Position numbers and translations under genes: made by a program. From NCBI RefSeq assembly GCF_013782625.1, contig NZ_CP056199.1, positions 886,588 through 950,587 on the forward strand: a stretch of 64,000 nt of DNA, in the 5' to 3' direction. The stretch is from Enterobacter sp. RHBSTW-00994. Its GTDB lineage: Bacteria > Pseudomonadota > Gammaproteobacteria > Enterobacterales > Enterobacteriaceae. The notes beneath the pieces were generated by a model that was given only the letters and a program-made list of their open reading frames with translations, had not been told where the DNA came from and did no database searches. This document shows positions 37,179-46,332 of the stretch, one piece after another. Position 1 is the stretch's first letter, and every line of letters starts with the position of its first letter.

Positions 37179-38543
37179 TCAGGAATCTGGCGTTGTGCTG
37201 TTTTTTACAAACAGCGTCAGTTGATCGCCGGGTCGCAGGTTGTCAGTACCATTATTCCAGCGCATCACATCTTTGATGTTCACGCCGTGACGTTTAGCGA
37301 TACTGGACAGCGAATCACCCTTACGTACGCGATAGGTAATACTGTCGCTGTTGTTGGCAAGACGCTGTGCGCTGCTACCCGCACCCACTGTCAGATTCTG
37401 ACCTACCTTCAGACCCGAACTACGCAGATTATTCCACTGCTGCAGATCTTTCGCCGTCACACCAAGGCGTGAGGCAATGCCTGAAAGGGTATCACCCGAA
37501 CGAACCTTATAGCTACGGCTGCTGACTGATGAGGCATCCGCGATCAGCGTTGACTGAACGGCTGCGATCTCACCTGAGGCTAAAGACTCACGTAACTGTT
37601 CAGCGTGTTTCTGCGGAACCATTACATATTGCGGGCCATTTGCACCCAACGTAGAGCCTTTAACGCCAGCATTAAAGGTCTTAAGCTTGCTGACCGACAT
37701 ACCCGTCATATCAGCAACCTGTTGTATTTCAACTGGGCTGCTGAGACGAACACGCGCTAACGCACGACTTTCGTCTGGTGTTGGCAGTTGTACGCCATAG
37801 CGTTTGCTATTTTTGAGTATATCGCTCAAAGCCAGCATTTTCGGTACATAAAGCTTGGTTTCCTGAGGCAGAGAGAGCGACCAAAAATCGGTGGGTTTAC
37901 CACGCGCTTTGTTCGTTTTCATTGCCTTCAGTACACGACCTTCACCGCTGTTATACGCAGCGACAGTTAACAACCAGTCGCCGTCAAACATCTTATTCAG
38001 ACGTTGCATCATGTCGAGAGCGGCAGTCGTTGAAGCGACTACATCACGACGCGCATCGTAGCTGCGGGTCTGTTTCAATCCATAATTTCGCCCTGTGCTC
38101 GGAATGATCTGCCAAATGCCTGCGGCATTGGCACCAGACGTTGCGTGCGGGTCAAAAGCGCTCTCCACTATGGGTAGTAGTACCAGTTCCATGGGCATGT
38201 TACGTTTCTTAACTTGCCCTGCTATCCAGTACATATACGGCTCTGCCCGTAAAGTTACATCGTGGAGATAGCTCTTATTTCTCAAATACTTCTGTTTCTG
38301 TTCGCGAATCCGGTTGTTTTCCGGAATTCCCATCTTTAGCTCGTCGCCAATAGAGGCCCACAAGTCTTGATCCTGCGCGAATGATGTCCCATCGTCCATC
38401 CATCGCGCCTGACTTGTAAACTTCCCTGCTTCCCCTTGACCAGCTGCAGAAAGGCTCTGTGCGTGCTGTTGTACGTTGCTGCCATTTTGTGACTGGCAAC
38501 CTACAAGCAGGACAGAGGCGAGTAATATCGCTTTTGCCTTCAT
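37179..38543 (-). CDS. mltD: Membrane-bound lytic murein transglycosylase D
   Basis: MltD is an outer membrane lipoprotein that cleaves peptidoglycan glycan strands to 1,6-anhydro-muropeptides. The 454-residue precursor has lipobox LVGC with Cys16. The SLT domain covers about 105-240 with catalytic Glu127 in PIVESAFDP, then GIWQIIPSTGRNYGL. Two LysM domains (about 345-388 and 404-448) bind glycan. It diverges from nothing nearby; gloB lies upstream on the same strand with a 68-base gap. Confidence 0.96.
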   Translation of the reverse strand: MKAKAILLASVLLVGCQSQNGSNVQQHAQSLSAAGQGEAGKFTSQARWMDDGTSFAQDQDLWASIGDELKMGIPENNRIREQKQKYLRNKSYLHDVTLRAEPYMYWIAGQVKKRNMPMELVLLPIVESAFDPHATSGANAAGIWQIIPSTGRNYGLKQTRSYDARRDVVASTTAALDMMQRLNKMFDGDWLLTVAAYNSGEGRVLKAMKTNKARGKPTDFWSLSLPQETKLYVPKMLALSDILKNSKRYGVQLPTPDESRALARVRLSSPVEIQQVADMTGMSVSKLKTFNAGVKGSTLGANGPQYVMVPQKHAEQLRESLASGEIAAVQSTLIADASSVSSRSYKVRSGDTLSGIASRLGVTAKDLQQWNNLRSSGLKVGQNLTVGAGSSAQRLANNSDSITYRVRKGDSLSSIAKRHGVNIKDVMRWNNGTDNLRPGDQLTLFVKNSTTPDS

Positions 38544-38611
38544 GTGTGTGTCAATAGTTGCTTAAAAGACGAGCGATGATAACGGCGAATTTTTGAAAAG
38601 GCAACCCGGAA

Positions 38612-39370
38612 TTATCGGAAGTTATCTTTCTTTGACCTTAACCATGCGAATCGTTCTTGAGGTTGTTGCAAATTTGTTTCTTTGTTTATTTTTTCAATTA
38701 AATCAATATCATTCGTTCTTAAAAATAAATTAATTTCCCGCTCTCTTTTCAGAATTCCTGGCAGTGTTTTTTGGTTTTTTGCACGTAACTCCTTCACTTT
38801 CAGGTAATAATCTTGAATCGCCCGATCGTCAGGTAAGATGCTCGCTGAAAACTTCATGTTTGCTAATGTATATTCATGTGCGCAACAAATGAGGGTGTCA
38901 CCTGGGAGCGCATTAATCTTCTGAAAAGATTGATACATTTGTGCTGGTGTTCCTTCAAATAATCTTCCGCAACCGCCAGAAAACATCGTATCCCCGCAAA
39001 AAAGATAAGGTGTGCTGTAGAAACAAATATGTCCTGAAGTGTGACCGGGAGTGGCAAATACGGAAAAATCCCACCCGAGTATGAGGATGTTTTCGCCCTC
39101 TTTGACTACTTGCGTTGTCCCCTTATCTTGTGTTTCCGCCGGGCCGTATACCACAAGATGCGGAAATTGATCCCGCAGGTCCGGAACACCACCGACATGA
39201 TCGTTATGGTGGTGCGTGAGGAGAATGGCTTCAGGCTGCCAGCCATTTTCCGCAATAGCGTTCAAGACAGGGGCAGACTCACCGGGATCGACAATGATGC
39301 ACCGACGATCATCGTTAACTAAAACCCAGATGTAGTTGTCCTGAAAGGCAGGAATACTGATAAGATTCAT
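38612..39370 (-). CDS. gloB: Hydroxyacylglutathione hydrolase (glyoxalase II)
   Basis: GloB hydrolyses S-lactoylglutathione to lactate and glutathione, completing methylglyoxal detoxification. The 252-residue metallo-beta-lactamase-fold protein has the metal motif THHHNDH at residues 52-58, further ligands in TPGHTSGH and [12 protein letters not shown], and the glutathione-binding C-terminal helices. The coding region beyond residue 190 is AT-rich compared with neighbours. It diverges from yafS over a 32-base gap, so the promoters overlap. Confidence 0.96.
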   Translation of the reverse strand: MNLISIPAFQDNYIWVLVNDDRRCIIVDPGESAPVLNAIAENGWQPEAILLTHHHNDHVGGVPDLRDQFPHLVVYGPAETQDKGTTQVVKEGENILILGWDFSVFATPGHTSGHICFYSTPYLFCGDTMFSGGCGRLFEGTPAQMYQSFQKINALPGDTLICCAHEYTLANMKFSASILPDDRAIQDYYLKVKELRAKNQKTLPGILKREREINLFLRTNDIDLIEKINKETNLQQPQERFAWLRSKKDNFR

Positions 39371-39402
39371 ATATTACCTCTTACAACGTGGCGGATGTGT
39401 TG

Positions 39403-40119
39403 ATGAAACCGGCAAGGATACCTCAGACTGTCGCAGCACCGGAACGTTGGGCGGAATTGCCCTGGGGTGAATACTATCGCGAAGCGTTAGAGCAACAGCT
39501 TAAGCCCTGGTTCGCGAAAATGTATGGTTTTCACCTGCTTAAGATTGGCAATCTCAGCGCGGAAATCAACTCCGAAAGTTGTGCCATTTCTCATCAGGTT
39601 AATGCCTCTCTTGATGGCTCTCCTGTGCAGGTTAAGGCCGATCCGTTGCATTTGCCGTTTGCCGAAAAATCGGTTGATGCATGCCTGCTGGCGCATACAT
39701 TACCCTGGTGCAGCGACCCGCATCGCCTGCTGAGGGAAGTTGATCGGGTGTTAATCGACGACGGCTGGCTAATCATCAGTGGCTTCAATCCGTTGAGCCT
39801 GATGGGGTTACGTAAACTTGTTCCTGTATTACGCCGCACGCCACCGTATAACAGCCGTATGTTTACTCTGATGCGCCAGCTAGACTGGCTGTCATTACTA
39901 AACTTTGAAGTGCTCTGCTATGGCGGCTTTCAGGTTGTGCCCTGGGCGCGTAAGGGGGGCGTTTTACTCAGTACGCATCTGCCAGCATTAGGCTGCATGC
40001 AGTTTATTGTGGCGCGTAAAAGAACAATTCCTCTTACGCTCAATCCGATGAAGCAGAGCAAATCAAAAACACAGATCCGCCAGACCGTAGGTGCAACGCG
40101 GCAATACAAAAAACCGTAA
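39403..40119 (+). CDS. yafS: SAM-dependent methyltransferase YafS
   Basis: This 238-residue methyltransferase-fold protein is similar to E. coli YafS (240). The motif-like segment ADPLHLPFAEKSVDACLLAH and the DGWLIISGFNPLSLMGL block are conserved. The substrate is unknown. I start it at the ATG at 39403 (MKPARIPQT), which matches the E. coli N-terminus. A GTG at 39388 would add five residues. The stop codon directly abuts that of rnhA on the other strand, with no base between. Confidence 0.9.
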   Translation: MKPARIPQTVAAPERWAELPWGEYYREALEQQLKPWFAKMYGFHLLKIGNLSAEINSESCAISHQVNASLDGSPVQVKADPLHLPFAEKSVDACLLAHTLPWCSDPHRLLREVDRVLIDDGWLIISGFNPLSLMGLRKLVPVLRRTPPYNSRMFTLMRQLDWLSLLNFEVLCYGGFQVVPWARKGGVLLSTHLPALGCMQFIVARKRTIPLTLNPMKQSKSKTQIRQTVGATRQYKKP

Positions 40120-40587
40120 TCAGGATTCGGGTTGATAACCCACGTCGTCCTGAACGGGATTAGACGCGGCAGCGCGAGCCAGTTCGTCGCAGCGTTCGTT
40201 TTCAGGATGACCGGCATGGCCTTTCACCCATTCCCATTTGATCTCGTGCTGACCAATAGCGGCGTCCAGGCGTTTCCAGAGATCGACATTCTTGACCGGT
40301 TTTTTATCTGCTGTTTTCCAGCCACGCTTTTTCCAGTTGTGGATCCACTGAGTAATCCCCTGGCGAACATACTGACTGTCAGTGCTCAATACCACGTCAC
40401 AGTGTTCCTTTAAAGCTTCCAGTGCCACAATGGCAGCCATCAGCTCCATTCGGTTATTGGTCGTCAGGTGATAACCTTCGCTAAAGGTTTTTTCGTGCTG
40501 GCGATAGCGCATGATCGCGCCATATCCACCGGGGCCTGGGTTGCCGAGACATGATCCATCGGTGAAAATTTCTACCTGTTTACGCAT
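40120..40587 (-). CDS. rnhA: Ribonuclease HI
   Basis: RNase HI degrades RNA in RNA:DNA hybrids such as R-loops and primers. It has 155 residues as in E. coli. Catalytic residues are in [14 protein letters not shown] (Asp10), NRMELMA (Glu48), LSTDSQYV (Asp70) and [11 protein letters not shown] (Asp134). It diverges from dnaQ across 64 bases, the classical overlapping rnhA/dnaQ promoter arrangement. Confidence 0.98.
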   Translation of the reverse strand: MRKQVEIFTDGSCLGNPGPGGYGAIMRYRQHEKTFSEGYHLTTNNRMELMAAIVALEALKEHCDVVLSTDSQYVRQGITQWIHNWKKRGWKTADKKPVKNVDLWKRLDAAIGQHEIKWEWVKGHAGHPENERCDELARAAASNPVQDDVGYQPES

Positions 40588-40651
40588 CTCTGGTAGACTT
40601 CCTGTATTTGAAACGTTCAGTTAAACGATAAGTCTGACATAAATGACCGCT

Positions 40652-41383
40652 ATGAGCACTGCAATTACACGCCAGATTGTCCTCGATACCGAAACCACCG
40701 GTATGAACCAGATCGGTGCGCACTACGAAGGGCACAAGATTATTGAGATCGGTGCTGTTGAAGTCGTGAACCGTCGTCTTACGGGGAACAATTTCCACGT
40801 ATACCTCAAACCTGACCGGCTGGTGGATCCAGAGGCGTTTGGCGTTCACGGTATTGCTGATGAGTTCTTGCTTGATAAGCCGACATTTGCAGATGTGGCA
40901 GATGAATTCCTGGAATACATTACCGGCGCTGAGCTGGTCATCCATAATGCATCGTTTGATATCGGTTTTATGGACTATGAGTTCAGCAAGCTCAATCGTG
41001 GCATTCCTAAAACGAATACCTTTTGCAAAGTCACCGATAGTCTGGCGCTGGCCAGAAAGATGTTCCCCGGCAAGCGTAACAGCCTCGATGCGCTCTGCTC
41101 GCGTTATGAAATAGACAACACCAAACGTACGCTGCACGGCGCGTTACTCGATGCCCAGATTTTGGCTGATGTTTATCTGACCATGACGGGTGGGCAAACC
41201 TCCATGGCGTTTAGTATGGAAGGTGATACACAGCAGATGCAGGGTGATGCAGGAATTCAGCGTGTTGTGCGTCAGGCAAACCGTTTACGGGTGGTTTTAG
41301 CCAACGATGACGAAATGGCTGCACATGAATCACGTCTGGATCTGGTACAGAAGAAGGGCGGAAGCTGCCTATGGCGCGCATAA
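40652..41383 (+). CDS. dnaQ: DNA polymerase III epsilon subunit (proofreading exonuclease)
   Basis: DnaQ is the 3'-5' proofreading exonuclease of the replicase core. The DEDDh motifs are Asp12 and Glu14 (LDTETTG), ExoII near HNASFDIGF, and ExoIII in HGALLDAQ. The clamp-binding QTSMAF peptide and the alpha-binding C-terminus ending GGSCLWRA are intact. The start is ATG at 40652, giving the standard 243 residues; an ATG three codons upstream is not needed. Confidence 0.97.
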   Translation: MSTAITRQIVLDTETTGMNQIGAHYEGHKIIEIGAVEVVNRRLTGNNFHVYLKPDRLVDPEAFGVHGIADEFLLDKPTFADVADEFLEYITGAELVIHNASFDIGFMDYEFSKLNRGIPKTNTFCKVTDSLALARKMFPGKRNSLDALCSRYEIDNTKRTLHGALLDAQILADVYLTMTGGQTSMAFSMEGDTQQMQGDAGIQRVVRQANRLRVVLANDDEMAAHESRLDLVQKKGGSCLWRA

Positions 41384-41400
41384 TGCGCGCAGCAATGCGT

Positions 41401-41428
41401 GTAAAATCGCCGCTTGGGTGATTTTTAC
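41401..41428 (+). other. Hairpin just downstream of dnaQ
   Basis: GTAAAATCGCC pairs with GGGTGATTTTTAC through a 4-base loop, with one bulged T and one G-U pair. No separate U-tract follows. It is probably the dnaQ 3' end or a Rho-dependent stabiliser. Confidence 0.4.
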
Positions 41429-41458
41429 AGCAAACGATTCAAAACTTGAGAAAAAGCG

Positions 41459-41487
41459 TTGACGAGTTCAGAGGCAATCCGTAATAT
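41459..41487 (+). promoter_or_regulatory. tRNA-Asp (aspV) promoter
   Basis: TTGACG (41459-41464), a 17-base spacer and TAATAT (41482-41487), followed by a CG-rich CCGCTTCG discriminator, form a strong stable-RNA promoter with the mature tRNA starting 29 bases past the -10. Confidence 0.85.
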
Positions 41488-41515
41488 CCGCTTCGTTCCC
41501 AACGGAACACAATGT

Positions 41516-41592
41516 GGAGCGGTAGTTCAGTCGGTTAGAATACCTGCCTGTCACGCAGGGGGTCGCGGGTTCGAGTCCCGTCCGTTCCGCCA
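41516..41592 (+). tRNA. aspV: tRNA-Asp (GTC), aspV position
   Basis: This 77-base gene is identical to the tRNA-Asp of the rRNA operon, stands alone after dnaQ and has its own promoter. In E. coli this locus is a known hotspot for accessory DNA on its 3' side. Here the accessory peptide-uptake cluster follows. I found no repeated tRNA 3' end farther downstream that would mark an attachment site. Confidence 0.97.
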
Positions 41593-41600
41593 CTATTCAG

Positions 41601-41630
41601 AAAGCCTGAATCAGAAATGATTCAGGCTTT
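41601..41630 (+). terminator. Terminator of aspV
   Basis: AAAGCCTGAATCA and TGATTCAGGCTTT form a perfect 13-bp stem with a 4-base loop, 8 bases after the CCA end. The U-tract is imperfect (CGTCGTTTTA). Confidence 0.85.
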
Positions 41631-41869
41631 CGTCGTTTTATGTCTCGCATATTCTTATACCCCTTTCTCCCCCTCCCTCAGTGTGTTAACAAAAAGTCAA
41701 TTACAATAGTGCAATTAATTAACAACTGCGCAGTTTTGGTGCGTTATTTGCACTTTTGTTGTGCAAATAATCTCCGTTTGTCCTGGTTTGTCATTTCCTT
41801 GTGTAACAATTATGTAAAAATAATTCACTGTAAATCATCCAGTTATCCACCATTTTCGTGAAAGCTCAC

Positions 41870-41890
41870 GAACCAATGAATTATTGGTTC
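41870..41890. promoter_or_regulatory. 21-bp perfect palindrome, putative GntR operator
   Basis: GAACCAAT, GAATT, ATTGGTTC is a perfect inverted repeat 95 bases upstream of the GntR-family gene. Its spacing and symmetry suit a dimeric FadR-type regulator. The same 8-mer recurs at 41978-41985. Autoregulation is inferred. Confidence 0.6.
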
Positions 41891-41977
41891 ATTAATTGCT
41901 TAATCATTAGGGCGATAAGTTATTAACTATATCTATAAATTATTGTTAATAAAAATAAAGTGATGATGAAAGCGAGC

Positions 41978-41985
41978 GAACCAAT
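41978..41985 (+). promoter_or_regulatory. Third GAACCAAT copy abutting the gntR start codon
   Basis: This is an exact copy of the palindrome half-site, ending one base before the ATG at 41986 and lying where the ribosome site should be. No good Shine-Dalgarno is seen. A bound regulator here could block its own transcript or loop to the palindrome about 100 bp upstream. Confidence 0.45.
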
Positions 41986-42705
41986 ATGGAAAAACCGTCA
42001 CGGTTTCTGGCAAATTCCAGCACTGCGCTTGAGCAATTGCGCGGCCTTATCAATCAGCACGAGTCAACACCAGGCATTCCGTTGCCCACTGAACGTGAGT
42101 TATCGGAAACTCTCGGCGTAGGACGACGTGAAGTTCGTCGTGCGCTGGACGTGCTGGAGGAAGAGGGCCGGATCTGGCGTAAACAGGGCAAAGGAACCTT
42201 TATTGGTCCTGCTGCTCCGGTGGAGCCGCTGGCACTTCAGGGGTTGGTACAACAAACCAATTTGCTGGAAGTGATGGAAGCTCGTCTACAGCTCGAACCC
42301 GGCTTAGCCCGGCTTGCGGCACTGCGTGCCACCAGGGAAAACCTCGCGCTCATGCAGCGCATGCTGGAACGCATTAATAAGGTCAGCCCGGATGACCGCG
42401 ATCTGAATGAATTGTGGGATAGCGCCTTTCACCGTGCGATTGCAGAGGCCGCGGGTAATCGTCTGATGCTCGGTTTATTCGATGCCATCGACGCCGTCAG
42501 ACGCGAGCCAGGCTGGCAGCACCTCCGTGAATTAGCGCGTACACCCGAGCGTGTTGATCACTACAACGACCATCACGAAAAAATCATGTCTGCGATCATC
42601 CATCGCCAGCCTAACGAAGCAGCGACCGCCATGCGCGAACACCTGCTAAGCCTGCAAGCAGCCTTAATTCAGGCTATTCATCTTGAGGACGATTTCACGT
42701 TATGA
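41986..42705 (+). CDS. GntR-family (FadR/FCD subfamily) transcription regulator
   Basis: The 239-residue protein has an N-terminal winged helix-turn-helix (about 12-78, with PLPTERELSETLGVGRREVR given in part as PTERELSETLGVGRREVRR) and a C-terminal helical FCD ligand domain (about 90-230). FCD metal/ligand candidates include the Asp in LWDSAFHRAI and the histidines in HYNDHHEKI. Members of this subfamily sense small carboxylates or amino acids and usually act as local repressors. Its stop overlaps the next gene (ATGA), so regulator and transporter are made from one mRNA, implying feedback control. The family is clear; the effector is unknown. Confidence 0.88.
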   Translation: MEKPSRFLANSSTALEQLRGLINQHESTPGIPLPTERELSETLGVGRREVRRALDVLEEEGRIWRKQGKGTFIGPAAPVEPLALQGLVQQTNLLEVMEARLQLEPGLARLAALRATRENLALMQRMLERINKVSPDDRDLNELWDSAFHRAIAEAAGNRLMLGLFDAIDAVRREPGWQHLRELARTPERVDHYNDHHEKIMSAIIHRQPNEAATAMREHLLSLQAALIQAIHLEDDFTL

Positions 42706-43715
42706 CGACCATTCCGTTCAAGGAAGCGGCGCCGGTACTGCGCCTGCAAAACCTCAACGTAAAATTCGCAGGCTCGCCGGTAAGCGTACTGGATGGGATC
42801 TCGCTTGCCGTGAAAGGGGGCGAAACATTGGCGCTGGTAGGTGAATCTGGTTGTGGAAAGAGCATCACATCCTTAGCGCTGATGGGATTGCTACCTGCCA
42901 GCGCTCAGATCGTGAGTGGTGAAATGCAGTTTCGCCGTCACGATCTGCGCAAACTCTCCCCGCGGGAATATGCCGACCTCCGGGGTAATGAGCTGGCGAT
43001 GATTTTTCAGGAACCGATGACCTCGCTGAACCCGGCATTTACGCTTGGCGATCAGCTCAGCGAGGCTGTAATGCGCCACCAGAATATGTCACGTAGTGAT
43101 GCCATGACTGCCGCGCTGAACATTCTGGAAAAGGTCCAAATTCCGGCCGCCGGGATGCGCCTGAAATCTTACCCTCATCAACTCTCCGGCGGGATGCGCC
43201 AGCGTGTGATGATTGCGATGGCGCTCATTAACCGTCCCCGGCTGTTGATTGCTGATGAACCAACGACTGCACTCGATGTGACAATTCAGGCGCAAATTCT
43301 GGCTCTCCTCAATACGTTAAAGGAAGAGACAGGCACTGCGGTGTTGATGATCACACACGACTTAGGCGTCGTGGCAGAAGTGGCGCAACAGGTAGCGGTG
43401 ATGTACGCAGGGCAGGTGGTTGAGCAGGGGAGTGTCGACGCTATCTTCGCCGATCCTCAGCACCCGTACACCATTGGTCTGATGGGCTCCATTCCTTCGC
43501 TTGGCGCGCGTAAAGGTCAGCTTTCGACCATTCCGGGCTCTGTCCCTCTGCCAGAATCCATGCCTAAAGGCTGTCGTTTCGCGACCCGCTGTCCCTTCGC
43601 ACAGACGCGTTGCCATGATGAAAAACCGTCACTTAACACGCTTGGCGCTGGTCATCAGGTAGCCTGTTTCCGTGTGCCGCTGGAACAACATATTGCGCTG
43701 GGAGAAATCGCATGA
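42702..43715 (+). CDS. Peptide ABC transporter ATPase, DppD/OppD-like
   Basis: The 337-residue ABC ATPase has Walker A GESGCGKS (47-54), signature LSGGMRQR, Walker [13 protein letters not shown] and switch ITHDLGVV. The C-terminal oligopeptide/dipeptide extension (about 255-337) has the cysteine pattern [14 protein letters not shown], which binds an iron-sulfur cluster in some family members. It pairs with the next gene to form the heterodimeric motor of a peptide/nickel-type importer. The start overlaps gntR and the stop overlaps the next ATPase, each as ATGA. Confidence 0.9.
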   Translation: MTTIPFKEAAPVLRLQNLNVKFAGSPVSVLDGISLAVKGGETLALVGESGCGKSITSLALMGLLPASAQIVSGEMQFRRHDLRKLSPREYADLRGNELAMIFQEPMTSLNPAFTLGDQLSEAVMRHQNMSRSDAMTAALNILEKVQIPAAGMRLKSYPHQLSGGMRQRVMIAMALINRPRLLIADEPTTALDVTIQAQILALLNTLKEETGTAVLMITHDLGVVAEVAQQVAVMYAGQVVEQGSVDAIFADPQHPYTIGLMGSIPSLGARKGQLSTIPGSVPLPESMPKGCRFATRCPFAQTRCHDEKPSLNTLGAGHQVACFRVPLEQHIALGEIA

Positions 43716-44794
43716 CTACGCCCATCCTTGAAGCTCACGACCTCAGTAAACTGTTTCCCGGCCCCAAAAAACTTTTTACCCCCGCCCGCTTTGTGACGGC
43801 GGTTGACAGGGTTTCGCTCTCTGTTATGCCAGGTGAAACGCTGGCGATTGTCGGCGAATCCGGTTCCGGAAAATCCACACTTGGTCGTTTGCTGCTGCGC
43901 TTGCTGGCGGCAAGTGAAGGACGCGTGTTTTATCAGGGCGAAGAGATCACCCATGCCTCGGGTGCGCGCCTGAATCAACTCCGGCGTGAACTGCAGATTA
44001 TTTTTCAGGATCCGTTTGCCTCACTGAACCCGCGTATGACGGTAGAGCAAATTGTCGGCGAGCCGTTGTGGTTACACCAGAATATGAAAAAAGCAGACCG
44101 CCAGTATCGGGTTGCCGAACTGTTGAAAACAGTCGGGCTGCCTGCCGCCTGGGCTGGGCGCTATCCGCATGAGTTTTCTGGCGGTCAGCGCCAGCGTATC
44201 GGTATCGCGCGAGCTCTCGCTTCCGGCCCAAAACTGCTGCTGGGTGATGAGCCGGTCTCGGCGTTGGATGTGTCCGTACAGGCGCAGGTAGTGAATTTGC
44301 TGGAAAGCCTTAAACATCAACTGGGGCTGACGATGATTATCGTCGCGCATGGTCTTGCCGTTATTCGGCATATGAGCGACCGCGTTGCGGTGATGTACCT
44401 GGGGCAAATCGTTGAACTGGCAACCGTTGACGAAATTTTTGATGCGCCATTGCATCCTTATACCCAGGCACTTATCGCCTCTGCCCCGCAGATGCAGCCT
44501 GGTGCACAACGGGATACGCCTCTGTTGCAGGGCGATTTACCGAACCCTTCAAACCCGCCAACCGGATGTCGTTTCCACACACGCTGTCCCTATGTTTCTG
44601 ATGAATGCCGCCAGGTTGAGCCAATCAATCAGGTGCTGGATGGCGGACGTCAGGTTGCCTGCCATCGCTGGCAGGAGATTAATCGCGATCGCAGTGTTAT
44701 TCAGATAGCACCGCCCTCTGCCGCATTTCTGCGTCGCCGCGCGCTGTTTGAACACGCGGCATCTCACTCCTCCCTTCCTGCAAGGAACTCATGA
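43712..44794 (+). CDS. Peptide ABC transporter ATPase, DppF/OppF-like
   Basis: This is the second 360-residue ATPase of the importer. It has Walker A GESGSGKS (48-55), Q-loop IIFQDPFASLNPR, signature FSGGQRQR and Walker B LLLGDEPVSALD. The cysteine-containing C-terminal extension ends with about 30 extra residues beyond the usual peptide domain. The switch region reads VAHGLAVI, where the family normally has SHDLAVV: histidine is kept, but the next Asp is Gly. That is unusual but not at the catalytic position. It overlaps its neighbours as ATGA on both sides. Confidence 0.9.
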   Translation: MTTPILEAHDLSKLFPGPKKLFTPARFVTAVDRVSLSVMPGETLAIVGESGSGKSTLGRLLLRLLAASEGRVFYQGEEITHASGARLNQLRRELQIIFQDPFASLNPRMTVEQIVGEPLWLHQNMKKADRQYRVAELLKTVGLPAAWAGRYPHEFSGGQRQRIGIARALASGPKLLLGDEPVSALDVSVQAQVVNLLESLKHQLGLTMIIVAHGLAVIRHMSDRVAVMYLGQIVELATVDEIFDAPLHPYTQALIASAPQMQPGAQRDTPLLQGDLPNPSNPPTGCRFHTRCPYVSDECRQVEPINQVLDGGRQVACHRWQEINRDRSVIQIAPPSAAFLRRRALFEHAASHSSLPARNS

Positions 44795-46311
44795 TAATGA
44801 CAATGCGTAATTCTCTTTTGACCGTACTGGGAAGTGTTATGTTGCTGGGTGCGGCGTTGCCCGCGCATTCGGAAAGTGTGTTGCGAATTGGTCTGGGGGC
44901 CGACCCGGATATGCTCGATCCGCATCTGGCGCGGACCTATTATGGCCGTTTTGTCTTCGCGTCGCTGTGTGACAGGCTGGTGGATGTCGATGAACATCTG
45001 AACGTTGTCCCAGGGCTGGCGAAAGACTGGGCCTGGAGCGACGATGGCAAAACCCTGACCATGAATCTGCGCGAAGGCGTGACGTTCCACGACGGCGAAA
45101 AATTTGATGCAACCGCTGCCAAATACAACCTCGACCGCGCCCTGACCTTAAAAGGTTCATTGCGTAAAAGTGAAATCTCTTCAGTCGAGTCGGTGGATGT
45201 GACCGGCCCGATGCAGATTGCCTTGCACCTGAAAAACCCGGATGCCGCGTTGCTGATGCAGCTCACCGATCGTGCTGGAGCGATGATGGCCCCGGAAGCG
45301 GCGAAAAAGCCGGATTTTGCCGCGCATCCGGTCTGTTCCGGTCCGTACAAGTTCGACAGTCGCGTATCGCAGGACCGCATTGTTCTGAGTCGTTTTGACA
45401 ACTACTGGAACAAAGACGCCTACCACTTTGACAAAATTATCTACCTGCCGATCCCGGATGCCTCTGTTCGTCTGGCTAACCTGCGTGCAGGCGATCTTGA
45501 CCTGACCGAAGGCATTGCTGCAAGCGACGTGAAAACGGTGGAAGCAGACAGCAAGCTGGCGCTGGCGAAAGTGACGGGTCTGGGTTATCAGGGCATTACG
45601 TTCAATATCAATAACGGCCACGTCCCGGCTAACGACCCGTTCAAAGATGCCCGCGTTCGTGAGGCTTTCTCTCAGGCCATCGACCGCGATGCGCTTAACC
45701 AGGTGGTCTTCGAAGGGCTCTACACTCCTGCTAATCAGGCGTTTTCGACCGTGAGCCCTTACCACGTTAATGTTCCGGTTCCCGCGCGTGATGTGGAGAA
45801 AGCAAAAGCCCTCCTGAAACAAGCCGGTGTGACGACGCCACTGAACGTTAACTTACTGGTTCCGAATAACCCAACGTCGCAGCAGGTTGGCCAGGTGCTT
45901 CAGGCGATGGTGGCCGAAGCCGGGTTTAACCTCAATCTGCAAATGACAGAATTCGCCACGCTGCTCGATCGCCAGCAAAGCGGTGATTACCAACTGAGCT
46001 TCTCTGGCTGGTCTGGTCGCCCGGACCCGGATGGCAGCATCTACGGCTTCATCAACAGCAAAGGAACGCTGAACGATGGCCGCTACAGCAATGCGCAGGT
46101 GGACGAATGGCTGACGCAGGCGCGACTGAGCACGGACCCTGCTGCCCGTCAGCCGTTGTATGACAAGGTTGTTCAACAGCTGCAGACCGATATGCCTATC
46201 GCTTACCTCTACTTTGAACCGCGTATTTTTGGTCTGAACAAGAGTGTGCAGGGCTTTAAACCTTACCCGGATGGCATTGTGCGTCTGGCCGGTTTGACGC
46301 TGGCGAAATAA
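44791..46311 (+). CDS. Periplasmic peptide-binding protein (SBP family 5, GsiB/DppA-like)
   Basis: The 506-residue precursor has a signal peptide (basic start, hydrophobic core about residues 8-24, cleavage after the AHS near 28) and then a type II binding fold, opening VLRIGLGADPDMLDPH, with FHDGEKFDATAAKYNLDRAL in the usual place. It lacks a lipobox, so it is soluble periplasmic. It most resembles GsiB, the glutathione-binding protein, in overall form, but specificity is not established. Three ATGs (44791, 44797, 44803) compete; the AAGGA at 44782 fits the first or second. Confidence 0.88.
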   Translation: MIMTMRNSLLTVLGSVMLLGAALPAHSESVLRIGLGADPDMLDPHLARTYYGRFVFASLCDRLVDVDEHLNVVPGLAKDWAWSDDGKTLTMNLREGVTFHDGEKFDATAAKYNLDRALTLKGSLRKSEISSVESVDVTGPMQIALHLKNPDAALLMQLTDRAGAMMAPEAAKKPDFAAHPVCSGPYKFDSRVSQDRIVLSRFDNYWNKDAYHFDKIIYLPIPDASVRLANLRAGDLDLTEGIAASDVKTVEADSKLALAKVTGLGYQGITFNINNGHVPANDPFKDARVREAFSQAIDRDALNQVVFEGLYTPANQAFSTVSPYHVNVPVPARDVEKAKALLKQAGVTTPLNVNLLVPNNPTSQQVGQVLQAMVAEAGFNLNLQMTEFATLLDRQQSGDYQLSFSGWSGRPDPDGSIYGFINSKGTLNDGRYSNAQVDEWLTQARLSTDPAARQPLYDKVVQQLQTDMPIAYLYFEPRIFGLNKSVQGFKPYPDGIVRLAGLTLAK

Positions 46312-46332
46312 ATAAAGGCGTGAGGAGAAACC

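Larger units (their letters stand above)
41631..41985 (+). other. AT-rich regulatory region before the GntR cluster
   Basis: These 355 bases hold no convincing gene. The only open frame (41640-41861, 73 codons) lacks a ribosome site and has no plausible protein character. The stretch is much richer in A+T than its surroundings, a trait of horizontally acquired promoters silenced by H-NS. It contains the GAACCAAT palindrome at 41870 and the single copy at 41978. Confidence 0.6.

Noticed and set aside
41640-41861. 73-codon open frame in the AT-rich region after aspV
   Set aside because: No ribosome site, low-complexity hydrophobic content typical of AT-rich DNA, and it spans the likely promoter region.
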